Assembly: GCF_034720595.1 (NCBI RefSeq)
Contig: NZ_JAYESJ010000001.1
Location: forward strand, 1,638,001 to 1,702,000
Length of the DNA stretch: 64,000 nucleotides
Direction of reading: 5' to 3'
Source: Rhizobium sp. CC-YZS058
Lineage (GTDB): Bacteria; Pseudomonadota; Alphaproteobacteria; Rhizobiales; Rhizobiaceae
Position numbers and translations under genes: made by a program. Of the stretch, positions 7,756 through 15,203 are shown piece by piece (the stretch's first letter is position 1; every line of letters begins with the position of its first letter). Below the pieces are notes generated by a model that saw nothing but the letters and a program-made list of their open reading frames with translations, was not told where the DNA came from and did not search any database.

Positions 7756-9195
7756 GTGGCACAGGCGGAAATCGGCCTTATCGGGCTTGGCGTCATGGGA
7801 TCGAATCTTGCGCTCAACATTGCCGAGAAGGGCAACACGATCGCGGTCTTCAACCGGACGACCGAGCGCACCGACGAGTTTTTCCAGGAAGCGGGCGACT
7901 TGCAGGACCGCGTCATCCCTTGCAAGACGATCGAGGAGTTCGTTGCCGCCATCAAGCCGCCGCGGCCGATCATCATCATGATCAAGGCCGGCGATGCGGT
8001 CGATCAGCAGATGGAGACGCTCAAGCCCTATCTGCAGGCGCATGACATCATGATCGACGCCGGCAACGCCAATTTCCGCGATACGATGCGCCGATTCGAG
8101 GCGCTGAAGGATAGCGGCCTGACCTTCATCGGCATGGGCGTCTCCGGCGGCGAGGAGGGCGCGCGTCACGGCCCCTCGATCATGGTGGGCGGCACGGAAG
8201 AGAGCTGGAAGCGCGTCGAGAAGGTGCTGACCTCGATCGCCGCGCGCTATGAGGGTGATCCTTGCGTGGCCTGGCTCGGCGAAAACGGTGCCGGCCACTT
8301 CGTCAAGACCATTCACAACGGCATCGAATATGCCGACATGCAGATGATCGCCGAGATCTACGGCATCCTGCGCGACGGGCTGAAGATGCAGGCGAGCGAG
8401 ATCGCCGATGTCTTCGGCGGCTGGAACAAGGGCCGTCTGAATTCCTTCCTGATCGAGATCTCCGAAATCGTTCTGCGGGCCAAGGACGATATTGGCGGCG
8501 GTCCGCTGGTTGACGTGATCCTCGACAAGGCCGGCCAGAAGGGCACCGGCAAGTGGTCGGTCATCGAAGCGCAGAATATGGGCGTGCCTGCGACGGGCAT
8601 CGAGGCCGCCGTCGCCGCGCGCAGCCTCTCCTCCATGAAGGCGGAGCGCGAGGCCGCCGAAACCACGCTCGGCCTGCCGGACGTGCCGGCGCTTGCCGTG
8701 TCCGACAAGGCCGCCTTCATTGCCGACCTCGAAAACGCGCTGCTCGCCGCCAAGATCGGCGCCTATGCGCAAGGGTTCGCGGTTCTCTCGGCAGCCTCCA
8801 AGGAATTCAGCTGGAACCTGCCCATGCCGACCATCGCGCGAATCTGGCGCGCCGGCTGCATCATCCGATCCGAGTTCCTCGACGAGATCACCCAGGCCTT
8901 CACCGAAACGCCGGATGCGGCAAACCTGATCGTTACGCCGGCTTTCGCCAAGACCGTGAAGGAAACGGATGGCGCGTTGCGCCGTGTCGTTTCCGCGGCC
9001 GTGCTGGCCGGCCTGCCGGTTCCGGCACTCGCGTCCGCGCTCGGCTATTTCGACAGCTATCGCCGCGGCCGCGGCACGGCGAACATGATCCAGGCCCAGC
9101 GCGACTATTTCGGGGCGCACGGCTATGACCGCACCGACGGCGCCGATTCCCACCACGGCCCCTGGGGCAGCGGCCTCGTGTCCGAACGGTCCTGA
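7756..9195 (+). CDS. gnd: 6-phosphogluconate dehydrogenase, decarboxylating
   Basis: Converts 6-phosphogluconate to ribulose 5-phosphate with reduction of NADP+ and loss of CO2 in the oxidative pentose phosphate pathway. The 479-residue product shows the dinucleotide-binding GLGVMGSNLALNIA, the substrate-loop signature GMGVSGGEEGARHGPSIM, the catalytic lysine block GAGHFVKTIHNGIEY, and the C-terminal tail YFDSYRRGRGTANMIQAQR. The start is a GTG at 7756, chosen because a strong GGAGG (7743-7747) lies eight bases upstream and the family begins there. A good intrinsic terminator follows. Confidence 0.96.
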   Translation: MAQAEIGLIGLGVMGSNLALNIAEKGNTIAVFNRTTERTDEFFQEAGDLQDRVIPCKTIEEFVAAIKPPRPIIIMIKAGDAVDQQMETLKPYLQAHDIMIDAGNANFRDTMRRFEALKDSGLTFIGMGVSGGEEGARHGPSIMVGGTEESWKRVEKVLTSIAARYEGDPCVAWLGENGAGHFVKTIHNGIEYADMQMIAEIYGILRDGLKMQASEIADVFGGWNKGRLNSFLIEISEIVLRAKDDIGGGPLVDVILDKAGQKGTGKWSVIEAQNMGVPATGIEAAVAARSLSSMKAEREAAETTLGLPDVPALAVSDKAAFIADLENALLAAKIGAYAQGFAVLSAASKEFSWNLPMPTIARIWRAGCIIRSEFLDEITQAFTETPDAANLIVTPAFAKTVKETDGALRRVVSAAVLAGLPVPALASALGYFDSYRRGRGTANMIQAQRDYFGAHGYDRTDGADSHHGPWGSGLVSERS

Positions 9196-9216
9196 GACGA
9201 TCGCCTGACTGCTGAA

Positions 9217-9248
9217 GGCCGCGCAGCGATCAGGCTGCGCGGCCTTTT
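9217..9248 (+). terminator. Intrinsic terminator of gnd
   Basis: A perfect 10-bp GC stem (GGCCGCGCAG with CTGCGCGGCC) with an 8-base loop is followed by TTTT. It lies about 20 bases after the gnd stop and before the convergent LacI-family gene. Confidence 0.85.
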
Positions 9249-9278
9249 CCATGATCGAGGCTGCGATCGAAAGGGGCG

Positions 9279-10313
9279 TCAGGCCATGGGGATGGGCTCG
9301 CTGATGCTCTGCAGCTCCTCCGCTGGCCGGCCGGCGATGCGGGCCAGAACGGCTTTGGCGAGTTCGTGGCCGGCCAAGCGAATGTCCTCCCGCAGCGTCA
9401 TGACCTCGGGCCGCAGCCAGCCGAGGAAATCGCTCGGCACTTTCGAGACCATGTCGATGTCCTGACCAAGACGGCGGCCCTTGGCTTCCAGTGCGGCTAC
9501 CAGCGCGATGGCGCCGGCGCCGCTGCCGCAGACGATGCCGTCCGGTGGCGAGGGGCGGTCCAGCAGGCTCTCGAAGGCGCCGCGAATGTCGACCAGACGA
9601 TTGTCGATATCGACGCCTTCGAAGGGCACGACCTCGACATTCAAGTCGTCGACCGCCCGTTCGAAACCGCGACGCATGTGGCGGTGGAAGGTGAGATGCT
9701 CCGGCGGCCTGAGAAAGGTCAGCCGCCGCCGCCCCTTGGCGACGAGCTTTTGGACGGCTTGATAGGCGAAACCTTCATTGTCGAAATCATGAAAGGGGTG
9801 GACCAGTCCCATGTCGGTGCGCCCGTGGGTGGCGAAGGGAAAATTGCGCTCCATCATCATCTGCACCCGCGCATCGCGCGGCTCCGTGCGCGAAATGATC
9901 ACGCCGTCGGCGGCACCGGTGTCCAGCACATAGCGCACCGGCGCCAGCGCGTCGCGCGACGGGCTGTAGGGGGTAACCACGAGGTGGTACGGCGTTGACG
10001 CCAAAACCTCGGAAATGCCGATCACGATCGGGCTCGTGAGACCCATCACCTCCTCTTCCAGCGACAGGACAAGGCTGATCACGTTGGTCTTGCCGGTGCG
10101 CAGGCGCACGCCGGCGCGGTTCGGCTGGTAGCCGATCTGCCGCGCGACGAGCCGCACCCGCTCCTTCGTTTCGGCACCGATATCCGGTGCATCCTTCAGC
10201 GCCCGAGACACGGTGGTGATTCCAAGGCCCGTCATGAAGGCGATCGTCTTGAGCGTTGGGCGCTCGCGCGTGACCAGCGCCGCACCATCCCCGCTGCGAG
10301 CCTTCTCGTCCAT
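9279..10313 (-). CDS. LacI-family transcriptional regulator
   Basis: A 344-residue repressor with an N-terminal helix-turn-helix of the LacI type (TLKTIAFMTGLGITTVSRAL, about residues 20-40) and a periplasmic-binding-protein-like ligand domain. The ATG at 10313 has GGGAG upstream and places the HTH about 20 residues in; the open frame continues much further but encodes non-family sequence. It is divergent from the carbohydrate ABC importer, the usual arrangement for a local sugar-responsive repressor. The ligand is probably the imported sugar or its phosphate (inferred). Confidence 0.93.
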   Translation of the reverse strand: MDEKARSGDGAALVTRERPTLKTIAFMTGLGITTVSRALKDAPDIGAETKERVRLVARQIGYQPNRAGVRLRTGKTNVISLVLSLEEEVMGLTSPIVIGISEVLASTPYHLVVTPYSPSRDALAPVRYVLDTGAADGVIISRTEPRDARVQMMMERNFPFATHGRTDMGLVHPFHDFDNEGFAYQAVQKLVAKGRRRLTFLRPPEHLTFHRHMRRGFERAVDDLNVEVVPFEGVDIDNRLVDIRGAFESLLDRPSPPDGIVCGSGAGAIALVAALEAKGRRLGQDIDMVSKVPSDFLGWLRPEVMTLREDIRLAGHELAKAVLARIAGRPAEELQSISEPIPMA

Positions 10314-10418
10314 TCCCAACTGCTCCCTATTCTCGACCGCTCGTTTTCGGACCGGCACCTTCGCATGTTCGAGGCAAAAGCGCACCCTGACCAACGAAAG
10401 GAGTGTAATCCAAAAAAA

Positions 10419-10432
10419 CTGTAACGATACAG
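10419..10432. promoter_or_regulatory. Candidate LacI-family operator 1
   Basis: CTGTAACGATACAG is a near-perfect palindrome (6 of 7 base pairs match) with a central CG, the form typical of LacI/GalR-family operators. It lies about 106 bases upstream of the LacI-family gene start, in the divergent promoter region. Confidence 0.55.
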
Positions 10433-10724
10433 GAAAATCGGTGTTGGCATTTGTCAGTTTTCCTCCTACCGCAACCAATGCGACAGTTTGCACGCACGGA
10501 TCGTGTCTTCGCGACCGCAGCAAAGGCCTTCTTGAGCAGGAAGCGGACCGTTGGGCCAAATTGCGGCCGGTATTGGGCTTTCAGCGACGTTTCGCAGCGC
10601 AAACGCTCAGAGAGAACCTCTCACGCTGCCCACCGAGAATGCACGCATGAGGTGCGTAGTGGCTTTTCAGCAAAATTTGAGAGGGAGGGCGTTGCCACGG
10701 AAAACCACATCCGCTACGCTTCTC

Positions 10725-10738
10725 CGGCAACGTTACAG
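10725..10738. promoter_or_regulatory. Candidate LacI-family operator 2, beside the ribosome-binding site
   Basis: CGGCAACGTTACAG shares the half-site CTGTAACG (here on the minus strand, 10731-10738) and the central CG with operator 1. It ends about 15 bases before the ATG of the sugar-binding protein gene, so bound repressor would block transcription just before translation starts. Confidence 0.45.
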
Positions 10739-10753
10739 TGAGGGAGGAACTCA

Positions 10754-11986
10754 ATGAAACTGCATCTTTTGGCTGCCGTCATGGCGGCAAGCGTGGCTCT
10801 GCCGTTTGCGGCCGCCAAGGCGACCGATCTGGAAGTAACGCATTGGTGGACGTCCGGCGGCGAGGCGGCCGCGGTTGCGGAATTAGCCAAGGCCTTCGAT
10901 GCCACCGGCAACAAATGGGTCGATGGCGCGATCGCCGGCTCGGGCGGCACCGCCCGCCCGATCATGATCAGCCGTATCACCGGCGGCGACCCGATGGGTG
11001 CCACCCAGTTCAACCATGGCCGCCAGGCGGAGGAGCTTGTGCAGGCCGGGCTGATGCGGGATCTGACCGATGTCGCGACCAAGGAGGGATGGAAGGACAA
11101 GATCCGTCCGGCAAGCCTGCTCGAGTCCTGCACGATCGAGGGCAAGATCTACTGTGCCCCGGTCAACATCCACTCCTGGCAGTGGCTGTGGCTGTCGAAC
11201 GGCGCGTTCGAGAAGGCCGGCGTCGCCGTGCCGAAGAACTGGGACGAGTTCGTTGCCGCTGCCCCGGCGCTGGAGAAAGCCGGCATCATTCCGCTGGCGC
11301 TTGGCGGCCAGGCCTGGCAATCCGCCGGTCTCTTCGACGTGCTCGTCATCGCGCTCGGCGGCAAGGATCTCTATCTGAAGGTCTATGGCGACAAGGATGC
11401 CGACACGATCGGCGGCGAGGGCATGGCCAAGATCTGGAAGGCCGCGGATGATGCCCGCAAGATGGCCAAGGGTTCCAATGTCCAGGACTGGAACCAGGCG
11501 ACCAACCTCGTCATCACCGGCAAGGCCGGCGGCCAGATCATGGGCGACTGGGCGCAGGGCGAATTCCAGCTCGCCAACCAGAAGGCCGGCACCGACTATT
11601 CCTGCCTTCCCGGTCTCGGCGTCAACGAGTTTATCTCGACCGGAGGTGACGCCTTCTACTTCCCGCTCCTGAAGGACGAGGAGAAGGCGAAGGCCCAGGA
11701 GGTTCTCGCGTCCACGCTGCTGAACCCCGACACGCAGGTTGCCTTCAACCTGAAGAAGGGCTCGCTGCCGGTGCGCGGCGACGTCAATCTCGATGCGGCG
11801 AACGACTGCATGAAGAAGGGTCTCGCCATCCTCGCCAAGGGCAATGTCACCAAGAGCACCGACGAGCTGCTCTCGGCCGATATCCAGAAGCAGAAGGAAG
11901 ACCTGTTCTCGGAATTCTTCGCCGGCTCCATGCCGGTCGAAGATGCGCGTGCGCGCTTCGCGGACATCATCGCCTCGGCCGAATGA
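10754..11986 (+). CDS. Carbohydrate ABC transporter, periplasmic sugar-binding protein
   Basis: A 410-residue family 1 extracellular solute-binding protein that captures the sugar in the periplasm and delivers it to the two permeases that follow. It has a signal peptide (MKLHLLAAVMAAS... cleaved after AAAKA) and the segment LEVTHWWTSGGEAAAV seen in glucose/mannose-type binding proteins. The start is set by GTGAGGGAGG upstream. Two hairpins follow, consistent with higher expression of the binding protein than of the membrane parts. Given the beta-mannosidase downstream, mannose-containing oligosaccharides are the likely ligand (inferred). Confidence 0.92.
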   Translation: MKLHLLAAVMAASVALPFAAAKATDLEVTHWWTSGGEAAAVAELAKAFDATGNKWVDGAIAGSGGTARPIMISRITGGDPMGATQFNHGRQAEELVQAGLMRDLTDVATKEGWKDKIRPASLLESCTIEGKIYCAPVNIHSWQWLWLSNGAFEKAGVAVPKNWDEFVAAAPALEKAGIIPLALGGQAWQSAGLFDVLVIALGGKDLYLKVYGDKDADTIGGEGMAKIWKAADDARKMAKGSNVQDWNQATNLVITGKAGGQIMGDWAQGEFQLANQKAGTDYSCLPGLGVNEFISTGGDAFYFPLLKDEEKAKAQEVLASTLLNPDTQVAFNLKKGSLPVRGDVNLDAANDCMKKGLAILAKGNVTKSTDELLSADIQKQKEDLFSEFFAGSMPVEDARARFADIIASAE

Positions 11987-11998
11987 CGGTCTGACCCC

Positions 11999-12082
11999 GG
12001 TCCGGCGCCGGCCTTCTGGTCGGCGCCGGACCGATCGCCTCACGCCCGCATCCGCTCCTCTTGGCGCCGGCCTTTTGGCCGG
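11999..12082 (+). other. Two hairpins between binding-protein and permease genes
   Basis: The first has a perfect 12-bp stem (GGTCCGGCGCCG, 11999-12010, with CGGCGCCGGACC, 12021-12032). The second has a 6-bp stem CCGGCC/GGCCGG with a TTTT loop (12067-12082). Neither has a T tract. Both contain a related GGCGCCGGCCTT-TGG element. They probably stabilise the binding-protein mRNA or reduce transcription into the permease genes. Confidence 0.6.
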
Positions 12083-12125
12083 GCGGGCCTCTGTGCCGTC
12101 TTGCTCGTGACAGGAAAGGTCCCTC

Positions 12126-13073
12126 ATGCTCCAACCTGCCAAGGCCCCCGCTGCTGCCTTTCCGGCTGCCGCCCCCGCCCGAAAGGCGGCCGGCCGGCCG
12201 AACCAGCTCCTGAAAAACCTGAACTCCAAGATCGCCTCGATCCCGATGATCCTGACGGCGGTCGTCATCTTCCTCGGCGGCACGCTGTGGACGGTGCTCT
12301 ATTCCTTCACCAATTCCCGCCTGCTGCCGCGCCTCTCCTTCGTCGGGCTCGACCAGTATGAGCGTCTCTGGGCCGCGCCGCGCTGGGGCGTGTCGATCAC
12401 CAATCTGGCGATCTACGGCGTCTTCACGCTGGTCTTCAGTCTGGTGATCGGCTTCGTGCTCGCCGCGCTGATGGACCAGAAGATCCGTTTCGAAAACGCC
12501 TTTCGCACGATCTTCCTCTATCCCTTCGCGCTCTCCTTCATCGTCACCGGCCTCGTCTGGCAGTGGATCCTCAATCCGGAATTCGGCGTGCAGTCGATCG
12601 TGCGCTCGCTCGGCTGGACCAGCTTCACCTTCGATCCGCTCTACAATCCGTCGATCGTCATCTACGGCATCCTGATCGCCGGGCTCTGGCAGGGGACGGG
12701 GCTTGTCATGTGCCTGATGCTGGCGGGCCTGCGCGGCATTGACGGCGAGATCTGGAAGGCCGCCCGCGTCGACGGCATCCCGACCTGGCGCACTTACATC
12801 TTCATCGTCATCCCGATGATGCGCGCCGTCTTCATCACCACGCTCGTCATCATCGCGAGCGGCATCGTGCGTGTCTACGACCTCGTGGTCGCGCAGACGA
12901 GTGGTGGCCCGGGCATCTCGTCCGAAGTGCCTGCGAAATATGTCTACGACTACATGTTCCAGGCCCAGAATCTCGGCCAGGGCTTCGCCGCCTCGACCAT
13001 GATGCTCGTCACCGTCGCCATCATCATCATCCCCTGGGCCTATCTCGAATTCGGAGGACGCAAGCGTGGCTGA
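12126..13073 (+). CDS. Carbohydrate ABC transporter permease 1
   Basis: A 315-residue inner-membrane permease of the MalF type with about six transmembrane segments, the first beginning near residue 38 (SIPMILTAVVIFLGG). The cytoplasmic coupling (EAA) loop reads EIWKAARVDGIPTWRTYIFI. The start has GGAAAGG upstream. It overlaps the second permease by eight bases, indicating coupled translation. Confidence 0.92.
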   Translation: MLQPAKAPAAAFPAAAPARKAAGRPNQLLKNLNSKIASIPMILTAVVIFLGGTLWTVLYSFTNSRLLPRLSFVGLDQYERLWAAPRWGVSITNLAIYGVFTLVFSLVIGFVLAALMDQKIRFENAFRTIFLYPFALSFIVTGLVWQWILNPEFGVQSIVRSLGWTSFTFDPLYNPSIVIYGILIAGLWQGTGLVMCLMLAGLRGIDGEIWKAARVDGIPTWRTYIFIVIPMMRAVFITTLVIIASGIVRVYDLVVAQTSGGPGISSEVPAKYVYDYMFQAQNLGQGFAASTMMLVTVAIIIIPWAYLEFGGRKRG

Positions 13074-14010
13074 GACCGCCTCCCTGACCATGACCGCAGT
13101 CGGTCTCGATGCCGCCCGCGGCCAGCTCGCCGCCGGCCCGCGCGGGGCCCGGCCCCGCAAGCGCCTCTCCGGCCGCAACATCATGATCTACGGCACGCTC
13201 TTCGTGGCGGCCTGCTACTATCTGCTGCCGCTCTACGTGATGGTCGTCACCTCGCTGAAGGGCATGCCGGAGATCCGGCTCGGCAACATCTTCTCGCCGC
13301 CGGTCGAGATCACCTTCGAACCCTGGGCGAAGGCCTGGGCGAGCGCCTGCACGGGGCTCAACTGCGACGGGCTTTCGCGCGGCTTCTGGAACTCGGTGCG
13401 CATCACCATCCCGTCGACGATCGTCTCGATCGCCATCGCCTCGATCAATGGCTATGCGCTGGCCAACTGGCGCTTCAAGGGTGCGGAGATCTTCTTCACG
13501 ATCCTGATCGTCGGCGCCTTCATCCCCTATCAGGTGATGATCTATCCGATCGTCATCGTGCTGCGCGAACTCGGCATCTATGGCACGCTGACCGGCCTGA
13601 TCATCGTCCACACGATCTTCGGCATGCCGATCCTGACGCTGCTCTTCCGCAACTATTTCGTCTCGCTTCCCGAAGAGCTGTTCAAGGCGGCACGCATCGA
13701 CGGGGCAGGGTTCTGGACGATCTATCTCAAGATCATGCTGCCCATGTCGCTGCCGATCTTCGTCGTCGCCATGATCCTGCAGATCACCGGCATCTGGAAC
13801 GACTTCCTGTTCGGCGTCGTGTTCACGCGGCCCGAATATTACCCGATGACCGTCCAGCTCAACAACATCGTCAACTCCGTCCAGGGGGTGAAGGAGTACA
13901 ACGTCAACATGGCGGCAACGCTGTTGACCGGGGCGGTGCCCCTCTTCGTCTACTTCGTCTCCGGACGTCTCTTTGTCCGCGGCATCGCCGCCGGCGCCGT
14001 GAAAGGCTGA
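13066..14010 (+). CDS. Carbohydrate ABC transporter permease 2
   Basis: A 314-residue MalG-type permease that pairs with the preceding permease. It has about six membrane segments and the EAA loop ELFKAARIDGAGFWTIYLKI. The GTG start at 13066 follows a good CGGAGGA and overlaps the end of permease 1. The ATPase gene begins six bases after its stop. Confidence 0.92.
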   Translation: MAETASLTMTAVGLDAARGQLAAGPRGARPRKRLSGRNIMIYGTLFVAACYYLLPLYVMVVTSLKGMPEIRLGNIFSPPVEITFEPWAKAWASACTGLNCDGLSRGFWNSVRITIPSTIVSIAIASINGYALANWRFKGAEIFFTILIVGAFIPYQVMIYPIVIVLRELGIYGTLTGLIIVHTIFGMPILTLLFRNYFVSLPEELFKAARIDGAGFWTIYLKIMLPMSLPIFVVAMILQITGIWNDFLFGVVFTRPEYYPMTVQLNNIVNSVQGVKEYNVNMAATLLTGAVPLFVYFVSGRLFVRGIAAGAVKG

Positions 14011-14016
14011 TCCTCC

Positions 14017-15099
14017 ATGACGTCCAGCGTATCCATCCAGGATCTCTCCCTCAATTTCGGCGCCGTGACGGTGCTCGAACATCTCAACCTCGAAATCGAG
14101 GACGGCGAGTTCCTCGTGCTGCTCGGCGCGTCCGGCTGCGGCAAGTCGACGCTCTTGAACTGCATCGCCGGGCTGCTGGAGATCAGCGACGGGCAGATCT
14201 TCATCAAGGGCAAGAACGTCACCTGGGAAGAGCCCAAGGACCGCGGCATCGGCATGGTGTTCCAGTCCTATGCGCTCTATCCGCAGATGACGGTGGAGAA
14301 GAACCTCTCCTTCGGCCTGCAGGTGGCCAAGATGCCGCAGGCCGAGATCGACAAGCGGGTGGCCCGCGCCGCCGAGATCCTGCAGATCCAGCCGCTTCTC
14401 AAGCGAAAGCCGGCAGCGCTTTCCGGCGGCCAGCGCCAGCGCGTCGCCATCGGCCGGGCACTGGTGCGCGATGTCGATGTCTTCCTCTTCGACGAGCCGC
14501 TCTCGAACCTCGACGCCAAGCTGCGCTCGGAGCTGCGCGTCGAGATCAAGCGGCTGCACCAGTCCCTGAAGAACACGATGATCTACGTGACCCACGACCA
14601 GATCGAGGCGCTGACGCTCGCCGACCGGATCGCCGTCATGAAGAGCGGCGTCATCCAGCAGCTTGCCGATCCGATGACGATCTACTCCAAGCCGGAGAAC
14701 CTCTTCGTCGCCGGCTTCATCGGCTCGCCCTCGATGAACTTCTTCCGTGGCACGGTGGAGGAGCGCGGCGGGCGCAAGGTGGTGCATGTCGGCGGCGTCG
14801 ATCTGGCGATCGATGCCTATCCGGCGCGTGCGCCCATCGCGGCCGGAGCCAAGGTCGTGCTCGGTATCCGGCCGGAGCATATCCGCGTCGATGAGGCTGG
14901 CGGCGAGCAGCACCGTGCCATCGTCGATATCGAGGAGCCAATGGGGGCGGACAATCTTCTCTGGCTGAAGCTTGCCGGTCAGGTGCTCTCGGTGCGGGTT
15001 GCGGGCAACCGCCGCTATGCGCCGGGCTCGTCCGTCGCGCTCGGCATGGACATGGCGCTCGCCTCGATCTTCGACGCCGAGACCGAGCGGCGTCTTTGA
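14017..15099 (+). CDS. Carbohydrate ABC transporter ATP-binding protein (MalK/UgpC type)
   Basis: A 360-residue ATPase that powers the importer. Walker A GASGCGKST, signature LSGGQRQRVA, Walker B VFLFDEPLSNLD and the H-loop VTHDQIEA are all present. A C-terminal TOBE-like domain of about 120 residues (IRPEHIRVDEAGG region) is typical of the MalK/UgpC class, where it can serve regulation. Completes the binding protein-permease-permease-ATPase set. Confidence 0.94.
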   Translation: MTSSVSIQDLSLNFGAVTVLEHLNLEIEDGEFLVLLGASGCGKSTLLNCIAGLLEISDGQIFIKGKNVTWEEPKDRGIGMVFQSYALYPQMTVEKNLSFGLQVAKMPQAEIDKRVARAAEILQIQPLLKRKPAALSGGQRQRVAIGRALVRDVDVFLFDEPLSNLDAKLRSELRVEIKRLHQSLKNTMIYVTHDQIEALTLADRIAVMKSGVIQQLADPMTIYSKPENLFVAGFIGSPSMNFFRGTVEERGGRKVVHVGGVDLAIDAYPARAPIAAGAKVVLGIRPEHIRVDEAGGEQHRAIVDIEEPMGADNLLWLKLAGQVLSVRVAGNRRYAPGSSVALGMDMALASIFDAETERRL

Positions 15100-15203
15100 A
15101 CCGTTTCGAAGAGGGACGACGGGCAGGCGCCCGTCGTCCCGCCAATGCCGGCGCAGGCGCCGGGAGCAGAAGGCCGATGAGGCCGCGCAAGAGACAGACA
15201 GCC

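Larger units (their letters stand above)
10314..10753. other. 440-base divergent promoter region of the carbohydrate island
   Basis: No credible gene is seen here. It contains an AT-rich segment around 10395-10445 with the first operator-like palindrome, and ends with the strong ribosome-binding stretch GAGGGAGG just before the binding-protein gene. Confidence 0.6.
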
